NCBI RefSeq assembly: GCF_020080835.1
Contig: NC_058160.1
Span: forward strand, 2,790,001-2,854,000
From: Cotesia glomerata
Lineage: Eukaryota; Arthropoda; Insecta; Hymenoptera; Braconidae
Length of the DNA stretch: 64,000 bases
Reading direction: 5' to 3'
The notes beneath the pieces were generated by a model, which saw only the letters and a list, made by a program, of their open reading frames with translations, had not been told where the DNA came from and did no database searches. Position 1 is the first letter of the stretch. Each line of letters starts with the position of its first letter. Below, in pieces: positions 1 through 12,259 of this stretch. The translations under genes and the position numbers were made by a program.

Positions 1-587
1 ATCGAAAAATTTGTTTTGCCTCGATTTCGCAATTATTTAATTAATTACACGATTGATAATCAACGTATTCTAATTAATTTGCGCACCATTCGATAGATAA
101 TTTAATGGAGATTAATTCTGTCACTGGTAAAAATCAATTTAAGATAATAGAACCAGAAAAAAATATCAAAATAGTTAAAAGAAAATTCGTGTCAATCAAC
201 TCAATTTTCCGTTAAAAACACGATAACTTGCGTAAAAATTCACGAATTCAATCAGTTTTTTTTTTTAATAGCTTGGCATTTCCTTTGCGGAGATCTCCAT
301 TGGAAATGGTAATCTTATTTAATGTTGTTTATTTGTTATTAACGAAAAACTAAAATTAGTTAAAAAATCCACACAGTGCGCATGATCAGTTTAAAACACC
401 GCGCGAAACTTGAAATGAAAAAATACATAAAAAAGAAATTGTATTTAAAAGTATTTTTTAAAAAAAAAAAGTAGCAAACAAAAAAAAATAGTAAACTGCA
501 AAAGTAATATTTAAATAAAAAAAAAATAAAATAAAATAAAAAAAAATTCTTTCAGAACATTAACTATTTTTTTTTATTTATCGAACC
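1..587. other. AT-rich gene-free stretch
   Basis: No open frame of note and no recognisable repeat. The only local structure is a near-palindrome at 277-308, with CATTTCC and GGAAATG arms around GGAGATCTCC. Runs of A and T dominate from 450 onward. Confidence 0.6.
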
Positions 588-633
588 AATGAGCATTATA
601 AGTCGTGCACTTTTGGATTTGCCAAACTTTTTT
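588..633 (-). repeat. terminal fragment of the GCACGCCTCAT family
   Basis: These 46 bases match the end of the family best seen at 22853-23521: AATGAG, an ATTATAAG core, CGTGCACTTTTGGATTT, then CCAAACTTTTTT. Only the terminus is present, so this is a truncated or solo end of an otherwise ~650-bp element. Confidence 0.65.
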
Positions 634-908
634 TAGATTAACTTTAAAAAATATTTTGTAATTAATGTGATCATAAAATTGTCAGAAATACAATATTTGA
701 GGCATTTTATGGGTTCAATAGTTGCGAGTTATTGTCATTAGAAAAAGTTTTAATAGCACAGCAATAATCGTAAATATTGAGATTATAAACACAATTATAC
801 GTACTATAATTATTTGCTTAAAATTACTGTATTAGACACCTAAGTAAAAATGTGTTTCTTTGTTGATGAATCATCTATTACAGAACTTAATGCCTCAATA
901 CGTAATTA

Positions 909-1869
909 CACTGAAAAAAAAGTTTGTCCTATGGGTATACTCTTTTTTAATGAATTGGTATTGCGAATATGATATAAAAAAGTTTAAGTACTATCGCAAT
1001 ACTCTGTTTAAGTGAGTGACTTATATTTTCCGTACGATACTATTGCAAGTTCAGAGAGTATAGCAAAAAAAGTTCCCGCGTAAGACTCAACGCGTACTTC
1101 GCTTCTTTTTTCCCCGTGTTTATATACTGTATTTATACCTTTAACCTAAACATCGTTTTTAAGAGCATAAGAAAAATATTTATATAATTGACATTAACAA
1201 TAATTATTTATGGATCCGTGGGTGAAAAATAAATTAACTGAGTGGAATTAATCCTCCTATCATCAAGTGTTTGAAGGTATACCTTACATATATGTAGAGT
1301 ATAATATAAAATTACATATATGTCATTTTATAATGTAAAATTTGAACACATTGTCAACCGAGGTTAACCTTTATTACAATAATTGTAACATCCTAACATT
1401 AGTGTTTTAATCAATATTTTTTAATAAATAAAATTTAAAAAATTAAAAAATTAAATATATAAATTAATAAAAAATTAATATATTTAAGTGTATTGTGGTT
1501 ATTTTTAAATAAAAAATTTTTATTTTGTTGAGGAAATTTTTTATGAAAATTATTTTTATTCTGAGTAATTTTTTTTTCTGAAATTATAATTATAAATATT
1601 ATTATTATTATTATTGTAATAATAATTTTTATTATAATTATAATTATAATTATTATTTTTTTTTTTTTTTTTTTTTTTATAATTATAAATAACAGAAAAT
1701 TTTTGTGGTGGCACTCAAAGTCGGTTTAAGTGTATGATTTAAACGAGTTTTAGTGTAGCGCTTAAAAATATTGCGTTGAGACTCAAATATTGTTTAAGTC
1801 TATTCGCAATACCAAGTATTGTAATATCACTGAAATTTATAAGTGTGAGACTCATACTTTTTTTCAGTG
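909..1869. mobile_element. non-autonomous DNA transposon, CACTGAAAA TIR
   Basis: The left end reads CACTGAAAAAAAAGT and the right end is its inverted copy (ACTTTTTTTCAGTG, one A shorter). TA lies directly outside each end, within a wider AATTA/TAATT symmetry. A TA target duplication and a CAC-starting TIR are shared with several other families in this window. Inside, GAGACTCA-like words recur near 1083, 1776 and 1847. GCAATAC occurs near both ends (about 995 and 1806). No transposase is visible. A long simple-sequence block sits at 1598-1680. TA is palindromic, so exact boundaries are ambiguous. Confidence 0.7.
1598..1680. repeat. ATT/TAATTA simple repeat with T23 tract
   Basis: Runs of ATT, then ATAATT units, end in a 23-base T tract at 1656-1678. 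It lies inside the 909-1869 element and probably varies in length between individuals. Confidence 0.85.
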
Positions 1870-3077
1870 TAATTAAGTTTATTCAATTTTATTTAACCAT
1901 ATTTTATTTTTTGTAAATATGATAATAATAAAAATAGCTTTTATAAAATTTTAAGGCCATTAATATTATTATTTAATTTTAAGGAATTTTCATTAATTAT
2001 ATTATTAATAATTTTAATAATTTTAATGATAATAATAATAATTAGTCAGTAGTTGTAGGATATATGTAAGATGTTAGTTGAAAAGCTCTAGAGACCAAGA
2101 GGTATAAGGGCACATTATAGAGCTAGTAAGTAGTAGGGCGGTCTAGTCGCGAGCAAGGAGGGACCAAGGATAGTAATTGTGTACGCGGAGAATGGCAAGG
2201 TAAACAAAACTATGTAAGATTGCCCCATTAATATACATATCTCTCGGTTGAGTTGGGCGAGGCCCCGGTGAACCCGTCAGTGAACCCGACTCGAGATAAG
2301 AGGGACAGAGAAAACAGATCGTACACGTACTGCTTTACTATACCGAGCCTCTCACTCCCCACAATCCGGTATAGGTTCTTAGTTCCTCGAGACTGCGACC
2401 CGGGGGTGAGTCGTCTTGGCTTCAGACTGCTCCTTGAGCCGAGGGGTTAGGCTTGCTCAAGAGCGAAGAGGGAGAGTACACACAATGGATATTGAAGCTA
2501 TAATTTACGGCTGATTGTTACCACCGCAATCTATGGATTCCAAAGCCATCGGGCTAACCGGGACTAGTCCATCCTCGAAGACTCCTTCAAGATGTTCAAT
2601 ATCGTATTCATATCCATGTTCAATCTTTAACAAAATGTTTCATTAATCCGAAAAAACTAATTATTTATTTTCCAAATTTTTTTTTATAATTGAAATATAT
2701 TTATTAGAATATCGGAAATATTTGTAGTAAAATCAAAAATATTCAATTGAATCTAGAAATTTTTATGTTAATTATTATTCAAGTATATTTTTTTTTAGAT
2801 ATAAAAAAAATGGTACCTTTTATTATTATAAATAAAACTAACGATTCTAAAAAAAACTTTAACAATTAGAACTTATTTTACTTTCGTCGAGTTTAACGTT
2901 AATTTTAAACGTATATAAAAAATCAAAATATAAAAAAATATATCACTATGTCAGTATTTTTTTACATAAATTTAAATATATATTCAACATATATTTTTAA
3001 TGGATTTTAATTAAATTTAAAATATATACTGTAATCGGTTAAAAATTGGCTATTAACTTAAAAATAAATTTTTCATA
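1870..3077. other. gene-free stretch with a GC-richer patch
   Basis: AT-rich flanks surround a clearly less AT-rich block at about 2090-2600. That block has a 65-codon open frame (2253-2450, +), which shows no family signature. AATGGCAAG followed by GTAAAC (about 2199-2206) resembles a splice donor, but I see no pyrimidine-tract acceptor upstream, so I do not call an exon. The patch is probably unique ancestral DNA. Confidence 0.5.
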
Positions 3078-3945
3078 GGGGCATTCCATAGTGACTGGTG
3101 GGACATTTGACTCTGAAATTCCATCAATTATAAGCTATAATTATGTGACTGAAACTTATACTATAGTAAAATTTATCTTATAATATAGAAGAATAACTAA
3201 TTAACAACATCCCTTTGTCAAAAACTTCGATTACTTTTTAAATTTCTCGTAATTATCATTTGACTGAGTGTGACTGGTGGGACATCGAAAAATCCTTCTC
3301 TCTTACCGCAGTATACTTAAAGTCGAATTTCAGTTCGAACACTAAACTTTTAAAAAGTACTTCCCTCTCAACACAAAATTTATCCTACAAACATTCAATA
3401 TTATGAAGAATTAGACTGATTACCTACGTAGAAACAATTAAAAAAAATTTTTTTATTGTGACTGGTGGGACAAGTACAAAATGTCTACATCAAGTTGTTT
3501 ATTAAAAAGACTTTTATATTATTTCAACTTTAGAAACATTATTGTTTATATATTAACTATAAATTATTTAGGATAATAAAAAAAAAAAAAAATAATTAAA
3601 AAACACAAATAAAGGATTTAGTATGCTGACAACACAATCTTGATAAACTTAGGTGTTAATTAATAGCGAACATAAAAAAGTTTGTTCTTGAAACTATAAT
3701 AATAAATATGTTAGTTAATAACAAACATAAAATGAATTTGTTCTTAAAACTATTAAAACAACATTTGACTCGGATACAAGTTAGTACGGCTGAAAAGTTA
3801 CTAGGAGAGAAAAATCGATTTTCTTATTGATTAAGAAAAATTTTCTTTACAAATTAGTAAAATATAAACTTTTAATAATAAATTAAAATGAATTAGAAAA
3901 ATTTTTAAATTTTAGTCATTTTTCCATTTCGCACGGAATGCCCCC
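3078..3945. mobile_element. non-autonomous DNA transposon, GGGGCATTCC TIR
   Basis: The left end is GGGGCATTCC and the right end is GGAATGCCCCC, with ATA immediately outside both, which suggests a 3-bp target duplication. Three exact direct copies of GTGACTGGTGGGACA occur at 3091-3105, 3270-3284 and 3458-3472, spaced 179 and 188 bases apart and all in the left half. No transposase frame is present. The plan resembles the element at 15441-16372, which has a different TIR and a related GGGACT/GGGACA motif. I cannot assign the superfamily. Confidence 0.75.
3655..3764. repeat. two-unit 55-bp tandem duplication
   Basis: Two imperfect 55-base units (3655-3709 and 3710-3764) each run GTTA-TTAATA, AACATAAAA, TTTGTTCTT, AAACTAT. 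They differ at several positions and lie inside the 3078-3945 element. Confidence 0.75.
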
Positions 3946-5308
3946 ATAGATATTTTCCATATTTTTTATACTTCAACATAAATTTTTTTCATGGAGGTTT
4001 ATTACCAAGATTGTAGATACAGACCCGTAGTTTAGATTTGGAATTTATTAAAAAATATTCGTGTACAAACATGTGTTGTAATAAAAATAAAAATGCAAGC
4101 CCCACAGTTGTTTTTGAAACAAAGGGAATGATATTAAATCTGGAATTTTCAAGTAATTGAATTTACCATCAATACCAATAGGAATATTCTATTGTCATTG
4201 AAGTCAAAAGTAATTAAATATTCAAATAATTTGACAAACATTCCGTTCTCTGTATTCAAGGTATTATAGATATTGATACCGGACGGAAGACTTTGTAAAT
4301 GAATGCAGCGATACGCCAAAATTTATAAATAAATACTGAACATAAAGGCTCTGTGTATGAATTTTATCCGCAATCAAATAACAACATCGGTAATGAAGGT
4401 TAATTGAACTCTGTGTCCCAAATGAAAATTCGCGAGCGGAGCTTTGATGTTTGATGCTCGGGACAAAACAATTTTCGGACTTGGACGCGTATGCACGATT
4501 TATCGAGGGCAATAAATTGCCGGGTATTGAGTGTTTTATTATTAGTGATGTAATGCGGACGAAAATATCGCGATCGGTGTCATCTTGAGAGGGAGATTTA
4601 TATTGGAGCTTCCAATGCCGTGTAGAGGGAGAAGACGAAGGATAGGGTACGAATGAGCGCTGATAGATGACAAAGTCTTGAAGCCCCAAGACTTCACCAG
4701 AGAAGTGGACGGTAATAAATGACCGTGTGATGTTACCCAAGACATTGTCTGGTTGGGATGCGGCATGACGATCTATGTTCTCCATTTCTCATCAACTCAC
4801 TTCACCAGCAAACAATGGGGAACTATAGGATAAGAAATGTCATCCTTTGCTATAACCCAAAGGCAAGGACTCCTTGATCACTCATGTACACCTTAATAAT
4901 CTTCCGCTTCTATTTGCTCTGTTCAGAATTTTAAGACATGGGAAAAAAAAGTGCCACATTTTTCCGAGTTGGGAGATGACTTTTCAATGAATTTACGATT
5001 ATCATCACGATTTATACGTCAAATAGACACTCTACTGTGCGATAGCTTATAAATAACTTTTTGTGTAGTCATTAGCGATAATTATAGTCCCAAGTATTTA
5101 TTGCGGCTATTAATAGTTACTCTTACTTCTGTTTTTTAATGATTATCTAAGTAATTAAGAGGATAAAAAAATTTATTACAAAAATATCTAAATGAAAAAT
5201 TGAGTTTTAAGTAAAATTTGGTATCATTAGAAAGGTTAAAATTTTTATTTGTTCCTAAAGATGGGGTATATGTTTTTAGATGATAGTTTATTTATTATAT
5301 ATAGTTTT
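3946..5308. other. unique stretch with a GC-richer patch
   Basis: Mostly AT-rich, with a more balanced block at about 4290-4960 that carries the long minus-strand open frame listed separately. No repeat family recognised elsewhere in the window is found here. Confidence 0.5.
4264..4785 (-). CDS. uncertain 173-codon open frame
   Basis: This is the longest uninterrupted ATG-to-stop frame I can place in the window (173 codons, minus strand). The predicted product is rich in Ser, Tyr and Ile, with no signal peptide, membrane span or motif I recognise. A second frame stays open for 74 codons over 4542-4766, so the local lack of stops is at least partly compositional. There is no clear promoter or splice context. 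For its length in such AT-rich DNA it is unusual, but I cannot show that it is coding. It could be a chance frame in a conserved non-coding patch or part of an old exon. Confidence 0.15.
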   Translation of the reverse strand: MENIDRHAASQPDNVLGNITRSFITVHFSGEVLGLQDFVIYQRSFVPYPSSSPSTRHWKLQYKSPSQDDTDRDIFVRITSLIIKHSIPGNLLPSINRAYASKSENCFVPSIKHQSSAREFSFGTQSSINLHYRCCYLIADKIHTQSLYVQYLFINFGVSLHSFTKSSVRYQYL

Positions 5309-5890
5309 ACTAGCTGTTAGTTGCCCGCTCCGCTGAGCGCTTTATAGAATTGCATTTTTAGATCTAGACTTGAAATTTAATTAGAGTATTGTTTTGACTT
5401 GCACAGATTCCAAATTCTATCGAATGGGCAAGCACCTTTTATCCATGAAATTATTCTAGCTAATATTCATTGTAACTTTCAATGTGCAATCATTATAATA
5501 TTTCCGTGTCTTTCTTACAAAAAAGAATAATATTTGATATGAAAAAAAAAATTTGTAATGAGCATTGAAAGTTTCAGTTAAAGAAATTGCAGATTTCATA
5601 AGTGAAGAAATCTGCCTAGTATATAAACATAACCAATAGAATTAAAAAATTTATTTCAAACAAATGACAATCGAATATAATAAATTTAGTTACAATAAAA
5701 ATTAATTATTTCTAAGTCAAAAAAATATAGGTTCCGGATAAGTAATTACCAACATATCATATACTAAAACCTTCTCCGAAACACGCTGCATCTTATGGTA
5801 TAAGTATTATTCCGATCGGTTCAATAGTTTTCGCAGTATAACCGGACAAAAAAACCGGCTCTCCATTTATTAGTATAGAAGATATAGATT
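5309..5890 (+). mobile_element. RTE-like non-LTR/SINE-like repeat, copy 1
   Basis: It starts ACTAGCTGTTAG-TTGCCCGCTCCGCTGAGCG and ends with CCGATCGGTTCAATAGTTTT, ACCGGACAAA, CCATTTATTAGTATAG. The latter resembles 3' tails of arthropod RTE-clade LINEs and their SINE partners (family knowledge, from memory). There are no TIRs and no reverse transcriptase. Three other copies lie at 26074-26779 (minus), 45546-45740 (truncated) and 55920-56495. The shared ends make this a ~580-bp unit. Confidence 0.75.
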
Positions 5891-5906
5891 AGAAACTATC
5901 TAAATA

Positions 5907-6228
5907 GACTAGAGTTTTGCACCAATAAAATTTGTTTATTTTTCATAAATTTTTTTAAACGTCAATGATCAGGTGTCAAATTTTAAAATAAAAATTAAGT
6001 TAATACTAGGAATTCAAATTGCGCGCATACGCGCGCGCTTTAATCCTAACCAATAAGGAATCAATGACCATTCTTTCGAGATTTTTGAGATTTTCGATAC
6101 TAAACTAACTTCAGTTCAATCATCAATTTTATATTGTAGGATAAAAAATGATAGAAAAATAAAAAAAAATTTTAACAATGAATTTATTGTACAAGAAATT
6201 ATGAATTCTCTTGTGTTTCCTAATATTT
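5907..6228. repeat. interspersed repeat, long version
   Basis: It matches 41302-41500: GACTAGA-TTTTGCACCA at the start, AGGTGTCAAATTTT in the middle, AATTCT-TGTGTTT at the end. This copy has about 135 extra bases near 6005-6140, including a GCGCGC-rich stretch (about 6021-6040), which the other copy lacks. So either something inserted here or the other copy was deleted. It begins just after the RTE-like repeat. Confidence 0.6.
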
Positions 6229-9200
6229 ACTTCCACTTATTCCAGTAGTTAAATTAGAAAATATTTGAAAGCAAAACAATTAGTTATTTTAGGGTATCAA
6301 GTCTTGGTTGTACAAGTAGGTTCCATGAAATTACTCATAAAATTATTAGTCAGCTATATTAATTTCAAAATTTTGTTCGTATCTAAATTATTATAAGACT
6401 TCACGAAATTGATTCTTACGATTAAAAACTTGAATTTTTTTTTACAAAGTGAAAAAATCAATTTTTTAAAAATTTTTCTCTAGTATAAACTTAAAAAGAA
6501 AAGCAAACAAAGACGAATGTCCTCGAGAGGGACTTTAGATAAATATATTATGTTTATTGTCATAGTTGATTTAATAAGTTATTATTGTCTTTTCTTGACT
6601 TGTTAATTGTGTTATGAATAATTGGTTGAGGTTTACATATTAACTAGCTGGCGTGGTTTGCTGACACGTGAGTCACGAGCGGGTTATAAATTAATTAGGA
6701 GGGTTAAATTGGTGAGACAAGTAAAGCGAGTACTAGTAGCAAGATTCACGTATTATACAGACAAACTTATAAGAGAGGATCTAGTTTATGTTTGTACTGG
6801 TGGTGGTGGTGGTGGTGGTGGTGGTGGTGCAACCCTTATGCTGCTATCTCAACCCGCCGGTGAAGGTACCGAGGTATGTGTTGTGTAAGGATAGCTGACG
6901 GTATACAAGAGTGATGCTCCAAGCAGACATGTCGATGTTTGACCCGCCTTACAAGACCCAAGATCCCCAATTCCAAGATCTCTATAAATGTATATCCACA
7001 ATCTTCTTCATCCTCTTCCTCTCTCTTGTTCTCCTTCGTCCTTCCTACTTCTTAGTCGATAACTCTGGCACTTGTATTATAATTACATACGGTACCTGTA
7101 CTATTGTAGTTGTGAAACGTTACGGGGTTGATAACATATTAATTTAACCGCTGAACACGAGATTCATTTTACTCCCTCATTACCTATAGATTCGATTATT
7201 GGTTTTTTAATTGTGTTTGTATTTATACACAAAAAAATATCCTGTTTCAATTATAGTTTTACTTCTGTTAAGACATCGATTTTTCATTTTTAGAAATTTA
7301 ATTTTAACGTTAAAAAAAATTAAAAGTGTCAATTTTACATTAACAATGTAAAAATAATATAAAATTGTATTTTGCCAATCTCTTATATAATTTTATATAT
7401 AAATTAATATATAGTTTTATACAGTCATATCAAAAAATTTTTCTCCCGATTATATTATTTTTATAGATCCATTCATGTAAATATAAGATATTTTTTTTAT
7501 AAATGTATACAGTTACTTAACTACGTAATTTTTATAATTAAATTAATTTTCTGTAATTTTCACATATAATTTTTTTTCATTCACGCGGTTTGATATTGGT
7601 AAAATTATTTGTAAACATGAAAAAAAATTTACATTGTAAAATCAAAAATCATGTTAAATTATTTATTTATTAATTATTTAATTTCAATGCCAAGGGAGTA
7701 TAGCCAGATGGCAAAAGTATACAAAAAGAGTTACAATAAAAGTACACGTATGACTAATGAAGATATAAAATTCCAAAAATTTTAGATATTAAGAAATAAT
7801 CGTTTTTCTTTAATTTGGAATATAACTATGAAAAATACAAAAAAAGAATAAGTTTGAGTATAAAAATTGAGCATTAAAAATTTAAGAGTTAAACTCAGTG
7901 GTACAAATTATAGAAGATTTAGATTAAAGTATTTGGTAAAAAAATAATTTAATTTTGACAGAATTTTAATGAAAGTATTTTTAGTTGTAGGTTCAAATTG
8001 TAAGAAAATTTTTTACTAAACAATCTTCACCAAAACACTTAAGTAATAAAAAATTGATTGCTCCAATTCAATAATTTTGATATCCATCAGTATTTTCCTA
8101 CAAAAATAACCCGCGTCTTAAAAAATTATAAGCTGACATTTTAGGTCATATTAAATTTTGATATTCTTATTTTTGTTTATCGCAAGTAGGTTATATCGTA
8201 AGATTTCGTCATTCAAATTATTCAGTGTTCTATATATTTAAAGCTACATTCATTCCTTTACTTAATCTGCGAAGAAAAGCTTTTTCAATTAAAAGCACAA
8301 AAAAATATTTATTTCTCTTTGATTTATTTTCTTGATTCTTGAGTGAATTTATTTAATTAATTAAATTATAGTTTTATATCGACAACGATGGATAAAATCT
8401 TCGCTACGAGGTAATGAAGATATGTTATTCAAGCACTGTAAAAATATTTCAGTAATTAAAGAACCGTAAACAAGATAAAATATAATGTCCGATAATATAA
8501 TTAAACCAATTTACAGAAGCTTCATTAAAAATTGTGTAATGATGTTTATTCGTATGTGAATTTTTTTATTATTTAACAATTACATCGTCGGTAAATTAAA
8601 TAACCAAGTTCTTTAATTATTCAATATTATTCATCTTCTTGATAATTATTTCGTAATTATAAAAAATATCACTTGCAATCATCATTACGTTTTAAAGAAA
8701 TAATTATTATCACTCATTGAGAATATTTATGTTTTTAGATTGATGAAACTTGAGCTTTCTCAATAATTAACACGAAAACGAATTTATTTATTTAAAACGA
8801 TCGAGATAATTGGTATGCCGTAAAGCTATTACGTGTAAATCGTTGAAATTATCACGAAATTCCCTTGCAGTTGTCAAGCCATCATATTCTTACAGACTTT
8901 AGGGTTTACCGGTGACATTAAATATAAACTGCCCTTTGGGATCTTGTTAGTTCAATTCGCTTGAATAATCCACCCTCGTGAAACTATTTTTTGTTTTTAT
9001 TTTTATAATACCATCCTCTTTTTTTCACTTTCCCCTCCTGTTTTTTTATTACTCCGTTCAATGAAAAAATTTAAATACTACATGCTACATACTTCATATA
9101 CGCTTCCTATTTATTTATAAAAAAAATTTATTTCAACCCTCGGAATTAAAAGTGGACAGCAGATTTTTCTAAAGCAATTAAAGTAGTTCCAGCGTGCAAT

Positions 9201-9400
9201 AGTGTAGTTAGAGCATATTCTATTGCCGAAAATTCTACGTCCCAGTAAGTCCCCATTTATTAAGTAAAATTTTTCTTCACTCTTTTATTTTTTTTAATTA
9301 TAAAAAATAGTTCAGCGTGCAAGACGTTTTACATGCTTTTAATAATAATTGGCCCTGAAAATAGCAACTTCGGGATTTCGTAGTCAACATTAATTATCTA
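6229..9400. other. AT-rich gene-free stretch
   Basis: A more balanced block at about 6590-7150 holds two short consecutive plus-strand frames (6622-6888 and 6911-7147) separated by a stop. The first owes its Gly run to the GGT repeat, and I see no gene. The rest is AT-rich with small hairpins (for example TTTTACATT/AATGTAAAA near 7335). CCCA followed by GTAAGT near 9241-9250 resembles a splice donor but has no partner. Confidence 0.5.
6799..6828 (+). repeat. (GGT)10 microsatellite
   Basis: Ten perfect GGT units. It stands out in AT-rich DNA and is likely polymorphic. Confidence 0.95.
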
Positions 9401-10521
9401 CACGGAGAGAAAAATATGGAAATCATTCTTATAATTTTAATGAAATGTTTTCCTATACCATTTTAGGAGCGATTACTTAAATTATAGAAATTGTATCCAT
9501 AATTTTTGAGAAATGTTACTATAGCTATGGGAATGGTTCCTATAATTATAGGAACGATACCTATAATTATAACTGTAATATCGGCATGGTTCCCATAATA
9601 TATAGGAATAGTTTCTATAATATTATAGGAACCATTCTTATAATATTATGGGTACTATTCCTATAATATTATATTGATGATGCCTAATAATATTGAGATA
9701 TTTATCATTACAACTCAAGTTATTTGTGACTTCGATGACCACTTTGAAGCATTTGAAATTATTAGTAATTTCGATAATTTTACTTGCTTCCCAATAACAT
9801 CATTTGAAATATGTAAAATAAGTAATATTGTTCATATAAATAATAAAAGTTACATACCCAAAAGGTGGATTTAATAAATATTCAACGTATGTATTGTAAA
9901 TAAATAATTTGTTTTAAAAATAAAATGAAATTGTAAAAATAAACAATGAATTTCCATATCTACTTTGCTCCTCTAATTGTATAGTGAGAAAATATCCCTT
10001 TTATTAGAGAAACTTTAGAATTGCTACAATATTTTTCAATATTATCTAACACAATAATAACTGAGTTGGAATAAACAATTTAAGATTAAGTACACACGTG
10101 AATAAAAATTATGAAAAAGAAATTTTTTCACTCTAGTGAAAGATCAATTTTTATTTACAAAAAAAAATTTATTAGCAAAAAAATATATAGTAATTACTTT
10201 ATATTTTTTATGTGATTGCTTCATTATTATGAACATAAACATTTTTCTATTATTATGTGCGTCATTCCCATAATATTATAGAAACCATTCTTATAATATT
10301 ATAGGAACCATTACTTTAATAATATAGGGACCATTCCTTTAATATTATAGGAACCATTCCCATAATATATTGAAGCTATTCCATTATTGTATAGAAATGT
10401 TACCAATAAATTATGGGTATGGTTCCCATAATGAACATAGGATTGATACCTATAATGATCATTTTATTATAGGAACCATTTCCATAATTTTTGGAAAGGT
10501 TCCTATAAATTTCCCTTCGTG
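9401..10521 (+). mobile_element. CACGGAGAG-TIR DNA element, copy 1
   Basis: The left end is CACGGAGAGAAAAATATGG and the right end is an inverted, slightly decayed match (AAATTTCCCTTCGTG), with TA outside both. The terminal ~270 bases on each side are built of degenerate palindromic units of the type CCTATAATATTATAGGAACC. The ~600-bp centre is nearly identical to the copy at 33522-34575 (GATGACCACTTTGAAGCA and beyond). The centre codes for no recognisable transposase, and its short frames (9674-9874, 10370-10576) differ between copies. A TA target and CAC-TIR suggest a Tc1/mariner-like mobiliser, which is inference. Confidence 0.8.
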
Positions 10522-11573
10522 TACTGTAAAAAAAAAAAAAAAATATAAAAATCTGTCGAAAGTAGGTTCACGCTAGAATTATCAAAAGAACAAATTTAAC
10601 GATACAAAAATGATTGCAATAGAAAAAAAAATTATTTAGCAAATTATCGGGGCTGTTTATCTCGTTCTATTTCATCAAAAATTAAAATTAAAATGAACTT
10701 GAGATTGAATATTTACAAGTTAGAATTACAAAGAGACAATTTTTCCATGAAAGCATAAAATATTCTGGCAAACGAGTCATTAAACGTAGCAAACAGTGAA
10801 AAGTATAGGCTGTAAAAGGGTAGTATTTAACAAAGTATAAACTGCTATAAATAAATAATCAAAGAAAAATATACATTTGTTAAATGACGCACGAGTTGGC
10901 AACATTTAAATAGTACTATTGTAAGCACATATCGTGCAACCTTATACACCTTGTGATGTGTGCCGACCTACCCCTTCGATGTATCAACCCCTAAGCCAAT
11001 GACCCGGGTGGTCTACTGGTTATAGGCGCAGCTATATCTGTGTGCTGCCTATTCTTAGACAGATGCTTTCGTATTCATATTCGTACATACTAAGAACCCT
11101 CTAACCGGGAATATAATTTATGCTATTCTATTGTTGTGTACCTTCTATTGTTCTCTATATTTATTTTTCTGTTTTCAGGAACAAACAATTTACATTGTTC
11201 TTCATTTATTCTAAAGATTGTATCATTTCATTATTACAATCACTGTATGACTGCCGAGAGTATGAATTATAAATAGAAAAACTTTGGCTCTATAATTTTC
11301 CGATATCTTTAATCACAATATACATAATTTGGACTTTTGGAACAAATTAAAAAAATAATTTCAATAAAAAAAATTAATTTTATCATGTAAATATACTGGA
11401 GGCAAAATTTTTTTTTTCCGTTCTTTTAATTATACACTTTAAAAAAAATTAAATTGATTTAAGATTAAAATTCTTGAAGCAATAAAATCATTTTTAAGAC
11501 ACATCATTTTAAATAAAAAAAAAAAAAAAATTTTTTTTAAATCAATTGAAATTCACTTAAATAAAAAACAATA
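10522..11573. other. gene-free stretch
   Basis: AT-rich, with a short less AT-rich block at about 10930-11120 (GACCCGGGTGGTCTACTGG and neighbours). That block superficially resembles a tRNA A-box but has no B-box. No repeat family recognised. Confidence 0.5.
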
Positions 11574-12259
11574 CACAGAAAGAAAAATTTTTTGACTGGA
11601 GAAGAAAATTCTTGGCTCAAGAAAATTTGTCGGGTGCCTGAAGGAAGATCGAAGTTGTGTTGGCCGAAGTAAAAATTTTTCTTGAAATTCTATTCTCGGT
11701 GGAAGTCATTTTTTCTTAATTCAAATTATCATAAATACTTGATACAATAAATTTTTATATTTGATCAAGATTTTTAGATTCTTTAGGGAAGCAGCGCCAC
11801 CTACTTTAGCTGAGAGAAAAATTTTCTCACCTTGAGAAAATTTTTCTCGAGAATATTTGATACCTATTTTATATTATTTTAGCGTACAATTATACATATT
11901 GAATGAAAAAAAATGATGAAATATTATTTGATCTTCCCATTTGACATGTTAATTAATAAAAATATTAATGAAAATTAACTTCTATCTTTATATTTAATTT
12001 TTTGGAGCAAGAGAGAAATTTTCTCAAGACAAGAAAATTTACTTCTATCAAGAACTAAATTTTTTGGAGCAAGAGGCTGAATTTTCTCAAAACAACAAGA
12101 TTTTCTTGACTTAAATAAATTTTCTTGGATCAAGATACGTATTTCTTAAAGCAAGAGAATTAATTTTGTTGGAATAAGTGAAATTTCTTGTGTCAAAAAA
12201 GAAAAAAATAATAAGGAAGAAAAATATTTTCTTGGCTCAAGTGAACCTTTTTTTCTGTG
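11574..12259 (+). mobile_element. CACAGAAAG-TIR MITE, copy 1
   Basis: The left end is CACAGAAAGAAAAATTTTTT and the right end GAACCTTTTTTTCTGTG. TA precedes the left end, but TT follows the right one. Inside, near-repeats of TTGACTCAAGAAAATTT-type words recur on both strands. The middle has an AGCGCCACCT site (11793-11802), the reverse complement of a CTCF-like core. Three further copies lie at 42638-43195 (minus, truncated), 53162-53861 (plus) and 55143-55841 (minus). No transposase is encoded. Confidence 0.85.

Noticed and set aside
6622..7147. Two consecutive plus-strand frames including a Gly run
   Set aside because: The Gly run is a GGT microsatellite, a stop separates the frames, and nothing resembles a family.
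10990..11110. tRNA-like words (GGTGGTCTACTGGTTATAGGC)
   Set aside because: No B-box and no cloverleaf fold.
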